From contig QNQO01000644.1 in NCBI GenBank assembly GCA_003290165.1, positions 310,001 to 374,000 on the forward strand: a stretch of 64,000 bases of DNA, written 5' to 3'. Under the pieces are notes generated by a model, which ran no database searches, was not told where the DNA came from, and saw only the letters and a list, made by a program, of their open reading frames with translations. A program made the translations under genes and the position numbers. Below are positions 1 to 12,596 of this stretch, one piece after another; the first letter of the stretch is position 1; the number at the start of each line of letters is the position of its first letter. This DNA comes from Berberis thunbergii. Lineage: Eukaryota; Streptophyta; Magnoliopsida; Ranunculales; Berberidaceae.

Positions 1-221
1 CAAAAATATTAGAAGTCGAGCTAAGCATAACATTTAGCAATCGAAGCAAGACGATGAAATCAAAAGTAACCAGATGGAACTCAGAAGTGGTAAACTTTCC
101 AAAAAACATATCAGGTTTGTGACCAACAAGTTGCTGATGATGTGTTTACAAGCTTTAGTAACAATAGAAATAAAAAGGCAGAGAAAGTTACTTAAAATAA
201 AAAGAAAAATTACAAACTTAC

Positions 222-3200
222 ATGGAGCGTCACAACTGCATTTGGATTCTTCTCCACAGCATACACCCGCAATTTGCGACCAGTTTCTTCAGCTGCCTGA
301 TAACTTATAATTGTTAATTGTCTTAAACAAGCAAAACCACTAGTCAGTGAAACAAATTGTACAGAAATGGACCTGCAAAGATGCTCTAACAAGAGGACCT
401 CGGCCTGCTCCTACAACCATCAATACCTATTTTGCATGCAGCATAAGTTGAATCCAACGAGCAAAATTATAATTTGAAAACAACACTACTACATGAACAA
501 CCATGTACTTGAATACACATAATGTTCTGACTAGGTACTAAAAGAAGAAAAAAGTTGATCGATAACAACATGGTAGGCTTACAGTGGTCAGTTCAGATGC
601 TTTCTCATCTGGGACCTTGTCAATCAAAGCTTTGCAGATTGCCCTTTGGTACTGTCCAGATTTGTAGGATTGCAATGGTCAAAACTTTAATGTGCAAGAA
701 GAAAAATAACAATGCATTTTGTATCTACACAAGGCCCTTAACAAGGCAGACTGGTAATAAAAGAATTTTTATTGTGGATATATAAAACTGCAGTGAAATA
801 TTTCCAGATGTATGATTAGTTGAGTACTGCTAATAAAAGAATTTTAATTGTGGATAAAATTTTTTATTGAACCTATGATGTTAGTTGCATCAGTGAGGTT
901 ACTGACATCAAGCAGTGGCTCTTTCCCTTCAGTTTTATATATCCTACTCCTCTCCTTGTTACAGATATCTCCATTGAGCTGGATATAAATACATAATACC
1001 TAATTCAAACTGAAAAGTAATGAAACGCACAATCCAATGCCTCATACTCCATTAAGCACATACCTGGCTATATTTAACAGTATCTTTCTCAAACGTCTCA
1101 TAAGTTTGGGCCTCCAGATTATCCATGAGGGGCTGTATCAGAAAAGAAGAAAATATTAACATTACCACAAAAATCAAGGCATAGTAATAAGGAAGGTAGC
1201 CCTTGACTAGGTGAAACATGATACTTGCCTGTAGGGGAGATTGCAAGAAGTCTCTGTAACCAAGCTGAAATAAGAATTACAAATGTCAAAATAATACAGC
1301 TTGACAAAAATAGACATTATTAAAAAAAAAAAAAAAGACGCTGTAGTAGGGAAGATCAGGAAAAAAGTTACCTCAAAGCGTTCTTGCTCAGGAAGTGGAT
1401 CCATCTTTTGGTAAAGATATCCAACATAGTCCAGATATGACCTTAATGGATGTCTGGCTATATCTACACCACATTAACAAGATTGATCATTTTAACAAAC
1501 AGCCAAAATAAACTAGTTAACAGACTGTATTTGATAGAATTTTCAACCTATTCAAAATACTTGAGATCTAAAAAGATAAATGAGACAGGTATCACAGGGA
1601 GAACATGTAACAAAGGAAACAGCCAAACAATAGAAATGCAGAAAAAAGAAGAAATCAACACGGCAAAGAGCAAATATCAAGATCCCACAAACTAACCATC
1701 AGAATGATCGTCCGTATGGTTACCGTGTTCTAAGCTACCTTTCGAAGTACTGTGTATCATTTTGCCAGAAACCACTATCTGAGAAAAAAATTGCAAAGAG
1801 TATATCAAAATTTAGAGGGCAATATGTAAAAAATCCTAGATCAGTAACATGATCCATCAATCTGAACTTAATTGATAAGAGTTATAACAGTTCAAATATA
1901 AATCTTGTTTCACACTCGAGATGAGTGGCGTCATTGCATACATGGTCGGAAACATAAAGCACCCCCCGCCCCCCATCAGCGCCAAACATTAACAGTATTG
2001 CAGCTTAGTTGAATTTATAAGTTATAACAATACCACAAGCCTTACATTGTGAACACTACTAAACCTTAATTGTAAATAATATTATGGCATAGCATATTAA
2101 TATTATTAAACTAGTGATTAATGGCGATTAATTTCCGACTAATCTCTTCTTGCTAGTAGAGCATTGCGATTTTTTTATCGTTTGAATAATTCCTTGCTCG
2201 AGTAATCGGTGATTTTTGGTTAATTTACCAATTAATTGCTTTCAAAACACACCGATTATTCGGTCCATGGCAATGTGTTGTAAACAAATGAGAAAAAATC
2301 AAATTTTTGTTTTTGCCTTAAGCTCATCAATACATGCCCATAAGGCAATACCAAGAGTGTGTGGAGGCTAGAGAAGAAAGATGATAAGAAGAGAGAAAAA
2401 CGACCAAATGGAAATAACAAGCTAAGCTAAAGAACATGGAAAAACACCTTTATCAAATATTAAATTTTTTATTTTGTTATAATTTGACTTAAACAGTAGT
2501 AAACTAGTATGTGATATCTACTACTTCAATATACATTAATATTAAAAAAAATATAGTAAATATATATAGAATAATAGAGAAAATGTGTATAAAATGTAGG
2601 CAAATTAATTCTAACTAATCCCAATAAATCTCATATCGCTCCCGAACCGATTAGGATTTAATTAACAATTTAACTATATAGTAGCATATCATTTCTTATC
2701 CTAGCTGTAGATGGTATTCAGCCTGTCATAAACTGTGCAACCAATCCATGTCTGCTCTCTTGATAAGTGACTAAGAAATCAACCTACAGAATTGCTATTA
2801 ACCTCCGAGAATAAGGATCCAGTATTGACAAGCAACAAATCTAGTAAACTTATGTGGGCTGCAAGCAATTCATTTCAGAGCTAAAAATGTTCTGATGCAA
2901 TATAATTCGGTGGAAGAATTACTTGAATTGAATGATTAAAGAACCCAGTAATTAACTTCTGGTGGCGCTTAGAAAGACAAGGATATCCTCGGGAATTTGT
3001 CAGAAACGCCTGCCATCAACAGCCAATCAAAGTATAGAAGAGTAACACCATAACATATTTAAGCTTATAATAATAATTGTAATAATAATAAAAATAATGA
3101 ATTTATACTAATAAATTACATTGGTATGTATAATGGCCGCCCTTACTGGCTCCCCAAACCAACGCCTATTGAGTTTCCAGATGGTAATGAACTCCTGATT

Positions 3201-6200
3201 AAAAAAATAGTTAAAGATGTTAAATCAATCATAATTTCAGCACAGTACAGATACAAACAATTCCAGTAGAGTTACTACAGCTTAAAGAGCACCATACATG
3301 ACATACTAAACAACTTATCTTTATGGTTAAGAATATGAAACGTCAGAAGCTTGTGATAATACTTACAAGACATCAAGAGCAATTGACAACTGACTGTGAT
3401 GTTCGCAAAGAAGACGAAATGAATTCCACCATTCCCATGTATCATTGCATATTCCATTCTGGGGAAATTGAAAAAAGAGATGTAAACCCATCTCCAACAA
3501 GGAGATATCGTACAAAAATCCAGTAGTACAACATATAACATATAGGACAAGGTATTAAACATAGTAGTTATTCCCTTCGCAAAAGGTATGTTTAAGTTTA
3601 ACAAGTATCCAAAAAAGGTTGCAAGCATTAAGGACAGTGACATATACAATGGACACTCATAATTCTTAATGTTTCCAAAACACAACAGAAAATCATATTA
3701 AACGATGAGATCACCAACACCTGGGTGTAGATTTACAACTCATGTAGCATATCAACAAATCTTTTAATTACACGCCCACCCATGAATAACAGGTTTTACC
3801 TAATCCATACAGTGTTGACATGAAATATTATTTCCTTATAGTGTAGTCAAATCTCTACGCCTGGGTGTAGACGACCTGGACTCCAAATCTGAGTCTGGAG
3901 TCACAAGACATGACATTAAACAAAAACAAAGGAAGCCGATAAAGCTGAATACAGAAAACAAATTAATGGCATGGCAGAGATAGTTGGGATGAGTAATAGG
4001 TGGGACACTTAGAAATATAGAATTATAATAGAAAGATACTACTCACCGCTTGATCAGAGTCCCCTCCCATGACATTGTCATCGGACTTCTCCAACGGCAC
4101 CCTCAGCCACAACTTTTACAAGTTAGTAAGAAATGATCAGTGAAGTAACCAATATGCGGCATTGTATTGCAATCAATACTTTTAAGCTGCAATATACCTG
4201 CATATTGGTAAGACCCTGCAGGATCTGATTCACGCATCTAGCATAATTTCCACAATTAGTCCCTCGAGGAGAAGGAAGCAGACAAGCCTGCATGGTAAAA
4301 AAGGAAATGCTCAGATTAGCGAGAAAAATAGGTAACAACTAGCGAGCAATTACAGTTTTTGTCAAATCCAGTTCATCTTCACAAGAAGAAAATCCCAACA
4401 TCCACTATCAGCAGTGGCATAAACATTATACAACTATAGGATGAGAAATGTTAATCAAGGTACAATTTGAAACAGAACTTGTTTGCCACATGTCTGTGTG
4501 TCTCTTGGTTCGCAATGCTTCTGTCTTGACACCAAGCCACGTGACAGAGTCGAAATTCCATCACGTAATGATTTAAGTTTCATTTTAATTCTATCTACTG
4601 TAAGGTATGTAACATCAGGTAGCTACGCAAGGCATAAAAAAAATATCAAAACCACATTTTAAACGTGACAACAAAATTTTGCTAAAACCTGCAAGGACAG
4701 ATGAGAAGCCCAAGCAATTTCCTGTTTCAAAGCGATTTCTGAATCCATTCTAAGTGTTTCATCTTCTGAATCCAAATCAATCCATGAGCTAATTTTTCCT
4801 GTGCAAAAGAGAGAGACATTGAGGACAAAGGAGGCTAATGATGCAAAAAGAAATCTCATTTTAGAACTGCACAAAACTTATCTACAAATGCAAAAGATAT
4901 GCTTGCTCATTCTAGAACATAACAATAATAATGGATTTAAATGATATGCATGAAACTGAAAGCTAAAAGGTTAAAGCTGCAAAGTCTAAGTAATGAATGA
5001 TATTATATACTTGTAATGATACTATATACTATACTTGTAATGTTTTTAGCATTAGTGGCCTTCGCTAATTGCTAGTTCTCATTAATGAAATATTCTTTTG
5101 TCTTGCAGATAAAAAATTGATATCCCCCCCTTCCCCTACCCCCTCCTTCTTAGGCGAGAAACGGTCTGCCTTCCACATGGAATCTTGTGCCATAAAGGTG
5201 GACGTTGGATGCATCAGTTGTGTGGCGGAAGTGGAAATGAAGGGGTATCTATTCTTTAGTATCAAGGCACAAAGCATAATATGTTTAAAGGGGTTTTGTT
5301 TGAATAATACAATGAATCAGTAGATTGTAATGACTATACAATCTAGTTGAGGACATAAGACTCTTTGGGATCTCTCACTTCCCATAGAGGTATGGAGGAC
5401 CATAAAGTTTTTACTCTCTTCCCCCTTAAAACAAATAAGGGTTAATTTGCATTTGAGTTCCATAATTTTTACCAACTTTGAGTTAGAGTCCCAAGTTTGT
5501 CCCGCTTCGAGTCTAGGTCCCAACATCATGTAACAAATATAGGACCTAAACGCAAAGCTAGTATAAATTGTGGGACCTAAAGTTTAGAAATACATATAAT
5601 GACCACCTGGTATAGAATTGAAAAGATAATACATACCCACAACATGACTACTCCATTGGGCAGGACTCAAAACTAAGTCTGACCCTGCAAATGGAAGAAC
5701 GCCCCCTCCATTGCCATTTGTCACTAAACTAGGCCTATAGGTGGGATCCATCTGCATCATCAGGTTATAGAGTGAACAAAATAGACAACCGAGGATGTAC
5801 AACAAAGATTTAATTCTTACAGTGCGTATATTTTTTAGATCCATAAAACAGGTTACAACAGTTCCACTAAACCTTAAAATAATGAATAATGTGAGTTTTA
5901 TAAATATAAAGCATGCTGTTTTGAATTTTGCACTAATATAAATAATCAAGCAATGAGAAGATACCTAATTCTTTATTAGACATGCTAATGACCATAGTGT
6001 AATTTACAATGTAGAATAGCTCTGACAATAAGGCATGATGCTGATGATGGTGATGTTAGGAAAGAAATAGTTAAAGAGATGTTTCTCAAATATTGCCACG
6101 ACAAGAAGTTTCATGTATGTCGGAGCAGCCCACCTGATGAAAACACTGTTTAAAGTCTTACTTGGTAAGCAAACACCTATATCTAATGTAGGTTAGCTTA

Positions 6201-7740
6201 CTGACCATTCACGTAAAGAGAAGCAAATAAGCTTGACGTAAAGAGAAGCAAATAAGCTTGTACGTGACTGGCTAATTGGCCACCATAATCCGTCAAAAAA
6301 CATTTTCATTGGAAAATTATAGACATAGGTTAGAAACAATCATGTGCAGAAAAGAATATAAGAATGTCAGGACAACAATTCTCATATAAACAGGAAGAGA
6401 TCCTATAAAGTGTTGGTGTTGATTAACAGCAAAAATAACCAAGTTGGTGTTATTAGACTGTGAAACAACACCTAAATAATGTAGGTTAGCTTACTGACCA
6501 TTCACGTAAAGAGAAGCAAAGAAGCTTGTACGTGACCGGCTAATTGGCCACCATAATCCGTAGAAAAAAAATATATAGGTTAGAAACGATCATGTGCACA
6601 AAAGAATACAAGAATGTCAGGACAACAATACTCGTTTAAACAGGACGAGGTCCTATAAAGTGTTGGTGTTGATTAACAGCAAAATAAACCAAGGTGGTGT
6701 TCTTAGACGGTGAAACAACACCTAAATAATGTAGGTGAGCTTACTGACCATTCACATAAAAAGAAGCCAATAAGGCCGGTATGTGATTGGCTAATTAGCC
6801 ACCAGTTTAACAGATAGAATGTCCCTTGATAATATTTATACCACCTATTATGATCATAACTGCAACCAATTTCACTGTTTTATTTTAATAGCTGAGGAAT
6901 AATTTGAAAATTGATGAAACCAGGAAGCTGAAGTTTCCATCTCAAGGTAAATATAATCTTATCTCCTATCAGAAATTCCCAAACTCCCATTTGGGGTTTC
7001 TAGTCTAACGTAAAAGTTATAGTGTTGCTGAATTGGACAAAGTTTTTTTAATGAATTGATGATTAAAAACATTCCATTCGAAATCTGTTGCTTTATGAAA
7101 TGTTTCAATTTAGAGAATGATAATATTGAAAGGAAAGAAAGAAGAAACACTTAATATGTTCACCCTTTACTGTATTCATTCTTGATTGGATGCTGATTAC
7201 ATACAGAAATTCTAGCCGGCTAAAAGGGTTCGATTACATATTGTTGATGAATGATGAGTAAAGATTTATTTGTTCAGAATGTGGGATGGGTTCAAAGATT
7301 GGGATTTTATTTACATCGACAGATTAGAAATAGAGTGAAAAACAGGAACTAAATTTACAACGTGATAAAGCTGCAGCACCTCTGACAAACAAACAGAAAT
7401 GTAGGTGTGCTTACTAACCATTCACACAAAAAATGAAAGAGAGATAAGTTGGTACAAGGCCATGAAGTCAAGTCAGATGAGATATGTGATTGGCTAATTA
7501 GCAACCAGCAGAAAACAAAACCCCACTGCATTCCACTTGAAAAATAAGATTGAAACCAACAAAATAAGAAGAATGTATGAAGGATGAAAGTGGAAGAGTT
7601 ACCAGAGTAGCAAGAACGAAATCGAAACCGCCATCAGAGATATTAAAAGAAAGAAGTTGAGGAACGTCATCTTCGAACTCCGTCTCCACTCCGCAGTAGC
7701 GAGACTCGCTCTTGTCACCTGTTCTTTGACCAAGCGGCAT
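222..7740 (-). CDS. PRMT5: Protein arginine methyltransferase 5 (PRMT5/SKB1), 5' part, exons 1-15
   Basis: Type II enzyme that makes symmetric dimethylarginine on histones and splicing proteins using S-adenosylmethionine. Exons (minus): 7740-7603, 5751-5637, 4798-4689, 4287-4198, 4112-4047, 3458-3367, 3194-3120, 3009-2923, 1778-1697, 1463-1372, 1264-1229, 1132-1064, 651-583, 426-373, 296-222; about 417 codons of a protein usually near 640. Phases agree at every junction except inside exon 7. The start MPLGQ followed by ESRYCGVET matches plant PRMT5. Blocks LDLVLSP-like ([16 protein letters not shown]), [13 protein letters not shown] and the SAM-binding motif VVGAGRGP (exon 14) with AVEKNP (exon 15) are clear. 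The double-Glu catalytic loop and C-terminal barrel would lie beyond position 1. Oddities: exon 7 lacks one base near 3163-3166, shifting the frame; intron 11 starts with GC, not GT. Identity is very sure; whether the gene is functional is less sure because of the lesion. Confidence 0.93.
2098..2681. mobile_element. Short non-autonomous DNA transposon in PRMT5 intron 8
   Basis: AT-rich block of 584 bp flanked by an exact 8-bp direct repeat TAGCATAT (2090-2097 and 2682-2689), as left by hAT-type insertion. The ends are imperfect inverted repeats (left TATTATTAAACTAGTGATTAAT, right read on the opposite strand TATAGTTAAATTGTTAATTAAAT). Inside are several ATTAATCG-type short motifs. No coding capacity. 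Superfamily assignment rests on the duplication length only. Confidence 0.55.
6180..7510. repeat. Four diverged repeat units in PRMT5 intron 1
   Basis: A unit beginning GTAGGTTAGCTTACTGACCA and containing a later GTGACTGGCTAATTGGCCACC motif occurs at about 6188, 6481, 6731 and 7399. The first two units are about 293 and 250 bp and align along their whole length, including the block GTGTTGGTGTTGATTAACAG; the third and fourth are partial and more diverged. The first unit also contains its own 25-bp internal duplication (around 6213-6260). The unit is non-coding. Confidence 0.75.
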
Positions 7741-7990
7741 CTTCTTCTTCTTCTTCTTCTGTTGTTGAAGAAGAGAGACTAATTAGAGGGGAGCAGAGCA
7801 GACCCTTGAGATTTAGGGTAGGGTTTAGGGTTTCCAATCGAGTAGAGCGAGTGTAAAAGGAAGGAAGTGACTAGTGAGAGAGAGACGACGGCTTCCCTAC
7901 TTCCACTTCCAGGGTTTAGGGTTTTACTCTCAATCTCTCACTCTTCACAACCACCCAAGAGAAGAAAACGACCCTCCCAACCCTCTTTAT
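7741..7990 (-). promoter_or_regulatory. PRMT5 5' leader and promoter with telo-box motifs
   Basis: Immediately upstream of the PRMT5 ATG is a CT/AAG-rich leader. Two clusters of the telomere-like motif AAACCCTAA (read on the minus strand) lie at about 7805-7832 and 7908-7922. Telo-boxes near transcription starts are known in plant housekeeping genes, especially those of translation and cell division. Their role here is inferred. No clear TATA box was seen. Confidence 0.5.
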
Positions 7991-9085
7991 TTAACACCAA
8001 GTCAGACGGACACTATGTACAACCTACAATTTTATCATACACCACCCCGCACGCAATGCAATTCTTTTCCAGTGCAATTTGCATGAGAAATGCATTGTTG
8101 TTGCACCCGTTCCGTTAGGGCCATTACATCTTTATCTTGTCAAACCTTACCCAGTTCGCGTCGGAAATTTTGCTCCATTAAATCTAGGGGTAATGGGTTT
8201 TGCCTACATTAGCAATATCTCTTTCTGTCAATGCCAATGGTAGTCTAGTTGGATGATTAAAGCTACGCTCGTCTTTCAGAGCAAGCATCAACAGTGTTAT
8301 ATATTTGCAAATAGTTTTTGCAGAACATTAACATGTACAATGATATCCTTTATGAGCGCAAATGTGCAACTTTATAATACCCAGCCCTCAATAAACATGT
8401 TTTGATGTTACAACAACACCGGCTACTCAGAACGAAAGGTATCATTTGGAATGACAGATTGAAGATATAGCATACAATGTACTCACCTTTTCAAAATCAT
8501 TTTTGGTTATTACTTGTCTCTGCCCTGTTCTTCCTAACTTTCTCTTCATTCTTCTTTCTTGGTTGACTAGCTCATACAAATATGTCGAGCCAAATGGCAA
8601 GTTAGCAGTTTCAAACTCCTGCGTGACTTTTGTTATTATTAATTTTCAACTCATGTCCATGCCAAATGGAAATGCGATGAGCAATTGGGTATTGAACACA
8701 TGGCGCCATTCTGCAACAGTTCACAGCATTTGGTAAATGATTTGATCATTGTAATGATAATCACAGAAAGTCAGAACATTTGGTAGCCAAAATCAACATG
8801 CCCCAACACTGCACAATTTTGTGAAAACTTTTCCATAATATGCCCACGGTAAAACACCAAATTGACATTAACAAAAGAAATAAATACACACAGAAAATAT
8901 TCAAATTTATTTACAATTTAAATGAAAGGCTACAAATGACCCCCAAAAAAAACCACCAACAGTATCCTTGACAATCTAGGCAAACGAAAAAGAAAAGATC
9001 CTATGATAAAGCATAGTTTAAGAGTTCGACTGAAGTGCTAAGAGTTGGAACATATGCAAACTGGATTATCTTCCTTCTAGAGGCA
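7991..9085. other. Spacer between PRMT5 and the DUF1218 gene
   Basis: Non-coding. The right part (about 8870-9085) is probably the 3' UTR of the DUF1218 gene on the minus strand. At 8230-8262 a stretch resembles the first 30 bases of the SINE seen at 22717 and 58780. Several short open frames here (for example 8503-8736) show no protein similarity that I recognise. Confidence 0.5.
8232..8262 (+). repeat. Truncated SINE head
   Basis: CCAATGGTAGTCTAGTTGGA followed by TGATTAAAGC closely matches the 5' end of the two longer SINE copies in this window (CCAATGGTAGTTTGGTTGGA...). The box B half is absent, so this is a fragment at best. Confidence 0.4.
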
Positions 9086-11902
9086 TTATGCTGTGGGGTG
9101 GGGCTTAGCAGTTGACTGGTAGCCGATTGCAAGGACCTCCCCGTAATCGCCCTTGGGATCCTCTTCCAGGTAGTCGGCTCTGGAATTAAGAGTCAACATT
9201 TGGCATATCAACCAGAAAAGACTTGCATCAAGAGCCAGGAAAGCAGCTCCACCAAAAAGCCCAGTCTTGGCCGTAGGGCACTCATAATTGAGGGTGTGGT
9301 GCACATTGTGGATAAGGTGAAGACTTTCAGTGATTGTCGCCCAAAGCATCATACTTCCTCCCAGTACAGTGACCCCACTGATTTGAACACAAGCGGAAAA
9401 CATAAACAAATTAATATATGAGGCAGTTACCAAAAGGACGTACAAGGAGGGTGACAAAATGGATTCAAAATCAAACTCCTACGATAACTTCAGAGGAAAA
9501 TTCAAATAGTGATCATAGTCAAGTATTCAACCCAACTGGATGTGAACATATACTTACATAGCAATCAAGAAGAACACAAGTAATGCAGTACTTTGGAACA
9601 AGGCATTGACTGGGACAGATACCCCTTTGTATGAATGAAAGATGGAGAAGAACCCAACGACAGTGGAGAAAATGAGAGCTACAAAAGATAAACTCCCCAA
9701 AGCTACAGTTGGATCTGAAGGAAACTTACAAATGACAACACCTTTCCCAGGAATTGGTGTTCCAGATGCAGGCTAATGGGAAAGAAAAAAAAAATGAACA
9801 TTAGAAAAATGAACTTCAAAAAAAATAAGTAAATAAATAAGAATACAAGTAACGAGTACACCATGATTAAGACAAGATGAAGTCGATGTAAAAATAAGAT
9901 ATGATATCAGTACAACATGCAAGTAGAGATTTAACCTCAAAGAAAAATGAATTTTAAGTAATTGCGACCATATTTTGAGATGCATGATTGAATGCTTAGT
10001 GACAGGAGGATAGCGGGGTGATACTTAACCCATAGTTTAGATTGTAACTTCAAAAAAACTAGGGTTCTTGGCATGAATAAACTAGGGTTTCATTTTCTTC
10101 TTTCTTGGCATCAATTGTTCTTGTGATGCATGTAAGACACGTGTGGGGTGTTATCCCAAGAAAGACAGCTTGTGGCCTTTGTAGTGGGAAACTGCAAAAG
10201 GCCCAGTTGAATTATTCTACGCATGATAGTCATTGGAAACATTATCTCCTCTATCGCAGGTTTGTGATTCATTCTAATCACGAAGTTCTTTGTTTTCTCA
10301 ACTCGGAACGGAATGTCAGTAGCAGGATTAATAAGTGGATCAATGAAATTCAAATTTTCACTTTCATTCTAAAGCATGTTTAGGAGTCTCAGAACAGGGT
10401 GGCCGATGCTCTAAGTCGCAGTGCAGATTGTATGGTTGTTATGCGTACTTTTGTCAACGGGTTTGATGAGTTGTCCGCATTGATCATTTCTTTGGTCCTG
10501 TATATCTTGCTTGTAAGACTGCGACACATTAGTTAGGTGATTATCTTATGCAAGATGGTTTCTTATTTCGTGGTAAGGTATTTTGTATCCCTATCTCTCC
10601 AATGCGGGAGAAAGTGATTGCTGAGCCCCATAATGGAGGTTTTGGTGGGCACTCTAGTGTGAGTAAGATGTTTAATTACGGGACTGCTACTTTTGTCCCA
10701 CTATGTGATCTGATGTTAATACCTTTATGTCAAACTGTTATGTGTGCCAGATTGCTAAGGGATGGTTGACGAACGTCGGGTTGTATTCTCCTTTGCCTAT
10801 TCCAGATAGTGTTTCCATGAATTTTGTTTCCAGGTTTCCAGCATCACAGGGTTACAATTTAGTTTTTGTCGTGATTGACCGTTTTTCCAAGATGGCTCAT
10901 TTTATCCCTTGTCGAAAAACTAAAGATGTCCCACATGTTGCTAATTTATATTTTCTTGAAGTAGTTCTCCTTCATGGTGTTCCTCGGAGCATTGTGTATG
11001 ATCGTGATACGAAGTTTACAGGGCAGTTTTGGAAGACTTTGTGACAGCGTTTGCATTGTTCTTTGAAGTTTTTCACTGCATTTCATTCGCAAACAGATGG
11101 ATAGACATAGGTTGTTAATCGGAGTTTAGGTGACATATTGTGTTGTTTGGTGGTTGAACATGGTGTTCTTGGACATCCGTTTTGCCTCATGAAAAAGGTT
11201 GTATATAATAATATGGCGAACAAAAGTATGGGACAGTTGCCTTCCCAAGTTGTGCAGGATATTTCTCCTTTTATTCCCGTTAATTGAGCACCTATGACCA
11301 GATGGATTTCTTATCAGCTTATGTCTTCTACAGATTCCAAGTTGTTGACTACATATGTGGGTGTGAACTTGAGGTCGAGTTCTTCACAATCAGAGAAGGA
11401 TGATGGTATTTAGCATGTATTCTTGTAGTAAGTGCTTATTAATAAGAGAGGCGTTACTTAACCCCGGTAGTTAGAAGTATTAAGAGAAGAGTAGGATTTA
11501 TTATAATGTAAATTCAAGAAAACTAGGGTTCTTGGCATGAATAAACTAAGGTTTCATTTTAGATATTTGTTATCTGTTTACATTATGTTATCCGCTGCAC
11601 GTGATCTAAACCAACCAAAGTTGGTTCAATGTGGATTGAAGCAATAAACTCCTCCAGTTAGCAAAAGAAATGAAAAACAAAATCAACTTTTTTCAATAAA
11701 GGCCCATAATGGATAATGAATAATACTAATATGTATATACTTTGATCTGAACGAAATTCTGAAAAAGTCGAAATCTGACTTCAGAAGGAGAGGAATGGGA
11801 ATGAAAAAGTACCTTCTTATTCTCAGCAATAATTCCAAGAACAAAAGAAAGGATCCCAAAGAAGGCTATTGCAAGTGCTATAGTTGAAGTCTTGATTGCC
11901 AT
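9086..11902 (-). CDS. DUF1218 family four-helix membrane protein
   Basis: Three exons (minus): 11902-11813, 9772-9558, 9377-9086, giving 198 residues with all phases consistent. Start MAIKTSTIAL leads into a first hydrophobic segment; further membrane segments are SLSFVALIFSTVVGFFSIF, ALLVFFLIAIGVTVLGGSM and GAAFLALDASLFWLICQML. Small cysteine-containing membrane proteins with this DUF1218 layout are plant-specific; some members affect lignin and cell-wall composition, others are uncharacterised. In Arabidopsis the PRMT5 gene At4g31120 is followed by the DUF1218 gene At4g31130 (recalled), matching the order here. The first intron (9773-11812) holds a gypsy retroelement fragment in the opposite orientation. 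The 5' UTR seems to contain its own intron (about 12059 to 11942). The frame is intact; family assignment is firm, biochemical function unknown. Confidence 0.88.
10049..11562 (+). mobile_element. Ty3/gypsy fragment: RNase H and integrase
   Basis: Broken retroelement inside DUF1218 intron 1, antisense to the gene. About 10240-10450 reads as the RNase H end (peptides FVIHSNHEVLCFLNS and VADALSRS). About 10550-11110 covers the integrase N-terminal region and core, with VVIDRFSKMAHFIP and YDRDTKF holding the first two acidic positions; the third lies in HSQTDG-x-T where stop codons interrupt. Frames change at least twice and several stops are present, so it is dead. No gag, protease, reverse transcriptase or LTRs are visible. 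A ~45-bp direct repeat beginning AACTAGGGTTCTTGGCATGA bounds it (about 10050-10094 and 11518-11562). Confidence 0.85.
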
Positions 11903-11941
11903 GGCTAACCAAACTTAGAATCCTCTCCTTTTCTTCTGTAC

Positions 11942-12200
11942 AAAATCAACAAATAATTCTAAGTGATAAATAACCAAACTCATATCAAAACAACAATCAA
12001 ACATAAAAGATGATCAGATCTATGAGAGAGTAATTTTTTTTTTTAACTTTTCTTTTTACCTTGGTATTTGAGAGGAAGAGGAGTTACAAACAAGACCCAG
12101 AGGCCACAAAAAGCTCCGCTCAACAACACACACTCAAGGGAAGCCTCAAAGAAGAAGAAGAAGATAAACAAACCCAAACCCAAACCCAAACGTCAAGCTG
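11942..12200 (-). promoter_or_regulatory. DUF1218 5' leader with probable leader intron
   Basis: Reading the minus strand, a purine-rich leader ends in a GT donor near 12058, and a T-rich tract with an AG acceptor lies near 11942, about 40 bp above the ATG. This suggests a short intron in the 5' UTR. The open frame on the plus strand at 12061-12402 looks like a by-product of this leader. Confidence 0.35.
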
Positions 12201-12596
12201 TTTGGTATTAATATTATATTGTATTGTACAAGGAGATGATTGGGTTGTGAACTGTGATGGTGGGTTAGCTATTTGTGTTTGTATTGGACAAGGATTGAGA
12301 CTTTATGGTGAGGTAGGATTGAAAGACTTGACTTTGAAAAATGAATTAGTGTTTTATCTTTATAGACTGATCAGAAAGAAAGAAGAGATTCTGGGATTCT
12401 AATTACTTGGCGATTCTTACTCAATTTGTTTTGTTTCCCAAAACTTTCAACCTCACCTCACCTCACCTCATAATCTTACACTCACCATTATCCTGGCTAG
12501 ATACAATAGCTTTTATTCCACATTGAAAGAAAGAATTTTAACCATTATCACTGTTGATTAACTTCCCTTAATAAGAAAGATAGTGGTTATCTTTAT

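Noticed and set aside
5069..5323. Overlapping open frames of 84 and 70 codons on both strands
   Set aside because: They lie in PRMT5 intron 2, have no similarity I recognise, and fall in a C-rich patch with few stops.
12061..12402. 113-codon open frame on the plus strand
   Set aside because: It overlaps the 5' leader of the DUF1218 gene on the opposite strand and has no recognisable domain; compositional by-product.
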